Origin: Rosistilla carotiformis
GTDB lineage: Bacteria; Planctomycetota; Planctomycetia; Pirellulales; Pirellulaceae
Assembly: GCF_007753095.1 (NCBI RefSeq)
Contig: NZ_CP036348.1
Span: forward strand, 6,859,411-6,923,410
Direction of reading: 5' to 3'
DNA: 64,000 nucleotides
The stretch's first letter is position 1. The number at the start of each line of letters is the position of its first letter. Under the pieces are notes generated by a model. That model did no database searches. It was not told the origin of the DNA and saw nothing but the letters and a program-made list of their open reading frames with translations. Position numbers and translations under genes: made by a program. Positions 60,936 to 64,000 of this stretch are shown piece by piece.

Positions 60936-63131
60936 ATGAAACCTGCGGATACATTCCGGACGCTGTTTAATTCTTTGTGGTCCAAATCGAATCGCGCCGC
61001 TAAGCGTCCGCGGCGGCGTCATCGCCGACTGCGCAGCGAAACACTCGAATCGCGTCAACTGTTGGCTGCGGATTTGAATCTATTCCAACACAACTTTTTC
61101 GATTCCGAAGATGTGAACGACGACGGAATCGTTTCGCCCGTCGACGCATTGGCGATCTTGAACGCGATCCAGCGGAACCAAAGCGACGAAGGGGGGATGT
61201 TCACCGACGTCAACAACGACGGCCGCCGTAGCCCCATCGATGCCCTGCGCGTGCTCAACCGAATCAATCGCGGCGGCGACAAGGACCGCAACGACTCGCC
61301 TACCGATACGGAAACCACGGTCCCTGACCTGCCCGATGAGGTCCGTTCGATCGACGGCACAGGGAACAATTTGGAAGATGAGAACCTTGGAGCCGCCGGA
61401 ACGACGCTATTGCGGGTCGCCGATGCTGACTATGCCGATGGGATCTCGGAGCCCGGTGGCGAGGATCGGCCGAGCGCTCGGGAGATCAGCAATGTGTTGA
61501 GCGATGCCAGCGTCGATAGCGAGGGGAACGATCGTGGCCTGTCGGCGTTCATCTACGTTTGGGGACAGTTCATCGACCACGACATCGATCTCTCGCTGTC
61601 TCAAGAGGATGGCGAAACGTTCGACATCGCAGTACCCGCTGGCGATCCGTACTTCGACCCCAGCGGTACGGGCGACGTGACGATTGGGCTGAGTCGTTCG
61701 GTGTACGATTTGACCACCGGCACTTCGGTCGACAATCCGCGGGAACAGGTCAACGCGATCACCGCCTACATCGATGGTTCGCAGGTCTATGGATCGGATC
61801 AAGAGACCGCCGACGGATTGCGTTCGTTCGAAGGAGGCCGCTTGGTGATCACCGACGACGGCCTGCTGCCGTTGGATGAATCGGGAATGGTGATCGCGGG
61901 CGATATTCGTGCCAGCGAAAACATTTCGTTGACCGCGATTCAAACGCTGTTCGCACGCGAACATAATCGCCTGGCCGACGAGATCTCCGCGGCGGATCCC
62001 GATCTGACCGACGAGGAGATCTACCAACAAGCCCGCGCGATCGTGATCGCTGAAATCCAATCGATCACCTACAACGAGTTCCTGCCGGCACTGTTGGGTA
62101 ACAATGCGATCGACTCCTACGATGGCTACGACGCCTCGGTCAATCCTTCGATCGCCAACGAGTTCTCGACTGCCGCGTTCCGGTTTGGCCACAGTACGCT
62201 CAACGACGACATCGAATTCTTCGATAACGACGGGCTTGAGGTCCGCGACGAAATTTCGTTGACCGAAGCGTTTTTCAACCCCTCGCTGTTGGAAGAGACG
62301 GGAATCGATTCGATCCTGAAATACGATGCGTCGTCGCAATCGATGCAGATCGATCTGGAGGTCGTCGATAGCCTGCGGAACTTCCTGTTCGGGCCTCCCG
62401 GTGCCGGCGGTTTTGATCTGGTATCGCTGAACATCCAACGCGGCCGCGATCACGGATTGGCTGATTACAACAGCACCCGCGTCGCCTATGGGCTCGATCC
62501 GGTCGAGAGCTTCGCCGACATCACCAGCGATGTCGAACTGCAAGGCAAGCTGGAGTCGCTGTATGGCGACGTCAACAACATCGATCTGTGGGTCGGTCTG
62601 TTGGCGGAGGATCATGTTCGCGGAGCGTCGGTTGGCGAAACTCATCAAGCGATCATCTCCGATCAATTCGAAAGGATCCGCGACGGAGATCGGTTCTGGT
62701 ATGAGAACGTTTTTGAAGGTCGCGAGCTGAAAGAGTTGCAGCAGACGACGTTGGCCGACATCATCGAACGAAACACCAACGTCGAAGGGTTGCAGGAGAA
62801 CGTCTTCTTCATGAACGCCACGGTCAGTGGAACGGTCACACAAGCTGTCGACAATTCCGCGTCGAATCGGTCGCGAAGCTCGTCGTCGAATCGGAACAAC
62901 AATTCGAGTCGCGATGTCGCTGTCGAAGGAGTCGAACTGGAGTTGCTGGATGACGAAGGGAACGTGATCGATAGCACGACCACCGATCGCAAAGGGAGCT
63001 ACCGCTTCAGCAACTTCGTCCACACGGGCGAATATCAGATCCGTCTCGCCGAGACCGGCGAGACACTCGACCTCCTCGTCTCCAACGGCGCCACCCGCTT
63101 GCGAGGCCTCGATTTCGAGATTGTCGTCTAA
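60936..63131 (+). CDS. Animal-type heme peroxidase with dockerin repeats, exported
   Basis: A 731-residue protein. The N-terminus is very basic (AAKRPRRRHRRLRSE), followed by LESRQLLAAD, a variant of the LEPR-XLL motif of giant planctomycete surface proteins. Two dockerin/EF-hand repeats (about 54-80 and 88-112: EDVNDDGIVSPVDAL, TDVNNDGRRSPIDAL) follow. The animal-heme-peroxidase domain (about 150-600) has GQFIDHDID with the distal His (about 215), AREHNRLA, YNEFLPALLG, AFRFGHS with the proximal His (about 419) and LNIQRGRDHG. After a Ser/Asn linker, a C-terminal beta domain (about 650-730) resembles the carboxypeptidase-regulatory type. I chose the ATG at 60936; the frame opens at 60855. Confidence 0.9.
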   Translation: MKPADTFRTLFNSLWSKSNRAAKRPRRRHRRLRSETLESRQLLAADLNLFQHNFFDSEDVNDDGIVSPVDALAILNAIQRNQSDEGGMFTDVNNDGRRSPIDALRVLNRINRGGDKDRNDSPTDTETTVPDLPDEVRSIDGTGNNLEDENLGAAGTTLLRVADADYADGISEPGGEDRPSAREISNVLSDASVDSEGNDRGLSAFIYVWGQFIDHDIDLSLSQEDGETFDIAVPAGDPYFDPSGTGDVTIGLSRSVYDLTTGTSVDNPREQVNAITAYIDGSQVYGSDQETADGLRSFEGGRLVITDDGLLPLDESGMVIAGDIRASENISLTAIQTLFAREHNRLADEISAADPDLTDEEIYQQARAIVIAEIQSITYNEFLPALLGNNAIDSYDGYDASVNPSIANEFSTAAFRFGHSTLNDDIEFFDNDGLEVRDEISLTEAFFNPSLLEETGIDSILKYDASSQSMQIDLEVVDSLRNFLFGPPGAGGFDLVSLNIQRGRDHGLADYNSTRVAYGLDPVESFADITSDVELQGKLESLYGDVNNIDLWVGLLAEDHVRGASVGETHQAIISDQFERIRDGDRFWYENVFEGRELKELQQTTLADIIERNTNVEGLQENVFFMNATVSGTVTQAVDNSASNRSRSSSSNRNNNSSRDVAVEGVELELLDDEGNVIDSTTTDRKGSYRFSNFVHTGEYQIRLAETGETLDLLVSNGATRLRGLDFEIVV

Positions 63132-63193
63132 CGGCTTGGTAGCCCGGAGGGCGGCATACGAACTGCCGGAGGCGTCAGCCGAGCCCTTTCAAG

Positions 63194-64000
63194 CTAGCAT
63201 CCCGGGGCTCTTTGGTCGAGGATTCTAGCTGTCGATTCATGGTTACCACGATTTCCGCTTTTCCTTTTCGGTGGTGGCCTCTTGGGGCCTCGGTGACTCT
63301 TTCGGTATTGACTGAAATCGAGTTTCCGAGCGACGTCGACCAACTCCTTGGCGAGCTGCTTGAGGGTTAGTTTTCCATAAACTGAATCAAACTCCTTTTC
63401 AGTCACAGCCGTCATGAAGCCCTTCCACGATTCAGAGACGTCGTTGGCTGCATAGTAACTGGAAAAAATCCGCGTCACCTGCTGCACAGCCAATCGATGT
63501 TTTCATCACGCTTATTAGGTTGTACATCATCATCGACATGCAAAAACTGAACAGGGCCGCTTGAGGATATCCAAGCGTGTTTATCTCGCTGTTCAGTGTC
63601 GTGGCAAGATGCTGGAATGCGGTTTCGATATTCCATCGCTTGCGATAAGCATTCGCCACGTGTTTCGCACTAACCCGCTGGGGAAGATTGGTCAAAACAT
63701 GAACGGCGGTGTCGCCCTTGCGAGTTGGTGTGTCAAGTTCGATCGTGATCCGCCGCGGGCAAATCGCAAGGCCTTGATAGGTAAAGGCGATCTTCTGTTC
63801 GTACAGTGTTCCGCCGTCACAACGCCCGATTTCCCGGCGTTCTCCTTGCGGTTCCCAATTTGGCAACAAGGCCTTTGAATGACGAAAAACAAAGAAGGCT
63901 TTCTTGTCCAAGGCAATCGTGGTCATCATCTTCTGTGAAGCAAAATGACGGTCACCGATCCAGACCTCCCCCTTTTCAACAAGCTCAAGAATCTCCGGAT
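63194..64000 (-). pseudogene. IS4-type transposase, frameshifted and cut by the window edge
   Basis: The C-terminal half of a DDE transposase of the IS4 superfamily, read leftward. At the window edge VWIGDRHFAS supplies the second Asp of the DDE triad. YRKRWNIETAF has the YREK-type signature with its Glu, but the expected Lys is not seen. The frame shifts +1 within 63432-63493, where a run of six T (minus strand, around 63464-63469) lies in the overlap. With five T the two parts would join into one reading frame ending at 63194. Either the copy is broken, or slippage in the T-run restores it, or one base is miscounted. The N-terminal part lies outside the window. Confidence 0.8.
63194..64000 (-). 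mobile_element. Insertion sequence, IS4 superfamily, partial
   Basis: This is the right-hand insertion sequence that carries the transposase above. Only one end lies in the window, somewhere between the peroxidase stop (63131) and the transposase stop (63194). I could not identify terminal inverted repeats or the target duplication because the other end is missing. Confidence 0.7.

Noticed and set aside
61407-63023. 538-codon minus-strand frame
   Set aside because: Antisense to the peroxidase gene, which shows heme-ligand motifs.

Overview
The window looks like chromosomal DNA of a planctomycete, most likely of the order Pirellulales (Rhodopirellula/Rosistilla-like). This is inferred from family content. 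There is a PSCyt1-DUF1549-DUF1553 protein followed by a DUF1501 protein, a TIGR03000 repeat protein, a DUF1559-type pseudopilin ending in an H-X9-D motif, and a cell-surface peroxidase with dockerin repeats and an ESRQLLA sorting-like motif. There is also a Gly/Pro-rich surface protein and a Gram-negative type lipid A locus (lpxC, lpxA, OmpH/Skp). No rRNA, tRNA or CRISPR array was recognised.

Layout. 0.4-1.4 kb: SGNH hydrolase. 1.4-7.1 kb, minus strand: envelope block M28 peptidase, OmpH/Skp, LpxC, LpxA and a Gfo/Idh/MocA dehydrogenase. 7.3-10.3 kb, minus: a DUF4440-like secreted protein followed by a Gly/Pro-rich surface protein. 10.3-11.1 kb: gene-free DNA with a 208 bp inverted-repeat element. 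11.1-14.9 kb: PSD1/DUF1501 pair. 14.9-17.4 kb, minus: lipoprotein plus an unknown exported protein. 18.4-25.0 kb: a putative pseudopilin locus (pseudopilin, DUF1573 protein, zinc-ribbon PilM fusion, lipoprotein). 25.2-37.1 kb: surface polysaccharide cluster (one GT2, three GT4, asparagine synthase, flippase, two methyltransferases, membrane protein), with many 4-base ATGA overlaps. The part from about 28.7 to 37 kb reads visibly more AT-rich. 37.2-42.8 kb: unknown membrane protein and two tandem TMTC-like GT-C/TPR proteins. 43.1-44.8 kb: small zinc-ribbon protein and an NAD(P)-binding/DUF2867 protein. 45.0-45.6 kb: four copies of a roughly 148 bp hairpin repeat.

45.7-50.3 kb, minus: a terpenoid locus with a squalene-hopene-cyclase-like protein, a DUF116-polyprenyl synthase fusion and a DUF98 chorismate-lyase-like protein. 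50.6-54.3 kb: HAD hydrolase, Ppx/GppA phosphatase and an exported isoaspartyl methyltransferase with an extra C-terminal domain. 54.7-57.6 kb: TIGR03000 protein with a clear terminator, then a small membrane protein paired with an HTTM protein. 57.8-60.8 kb: phosphoglycerate mutase (gpmI) and a glucose-6-phosphate-isomerase-like protein whose active-site motifs look degenerate. 60.9-63.1 kb: dockerin-containing heme peroxidase. 63.2-64.0 kb: an IS4-type transposase with a frameshift at a six-T run, running off the window.

Most of the genes serve the cell envelope: outer-membrane lipid, exported and lipidated proteins, glycan assembly, pilus-like structures and terpenoid lipids. The items most worth a second look are the pseudopilin/zinc-ribbon-PilM locus, the chorismate-lyase/DUF116-prenyl synthase/cyclase locus, the apparently catalytically altered GPI-like protein next to gpmI, and the structured repeats at 10.6, 45.0 and 48.3 kb.
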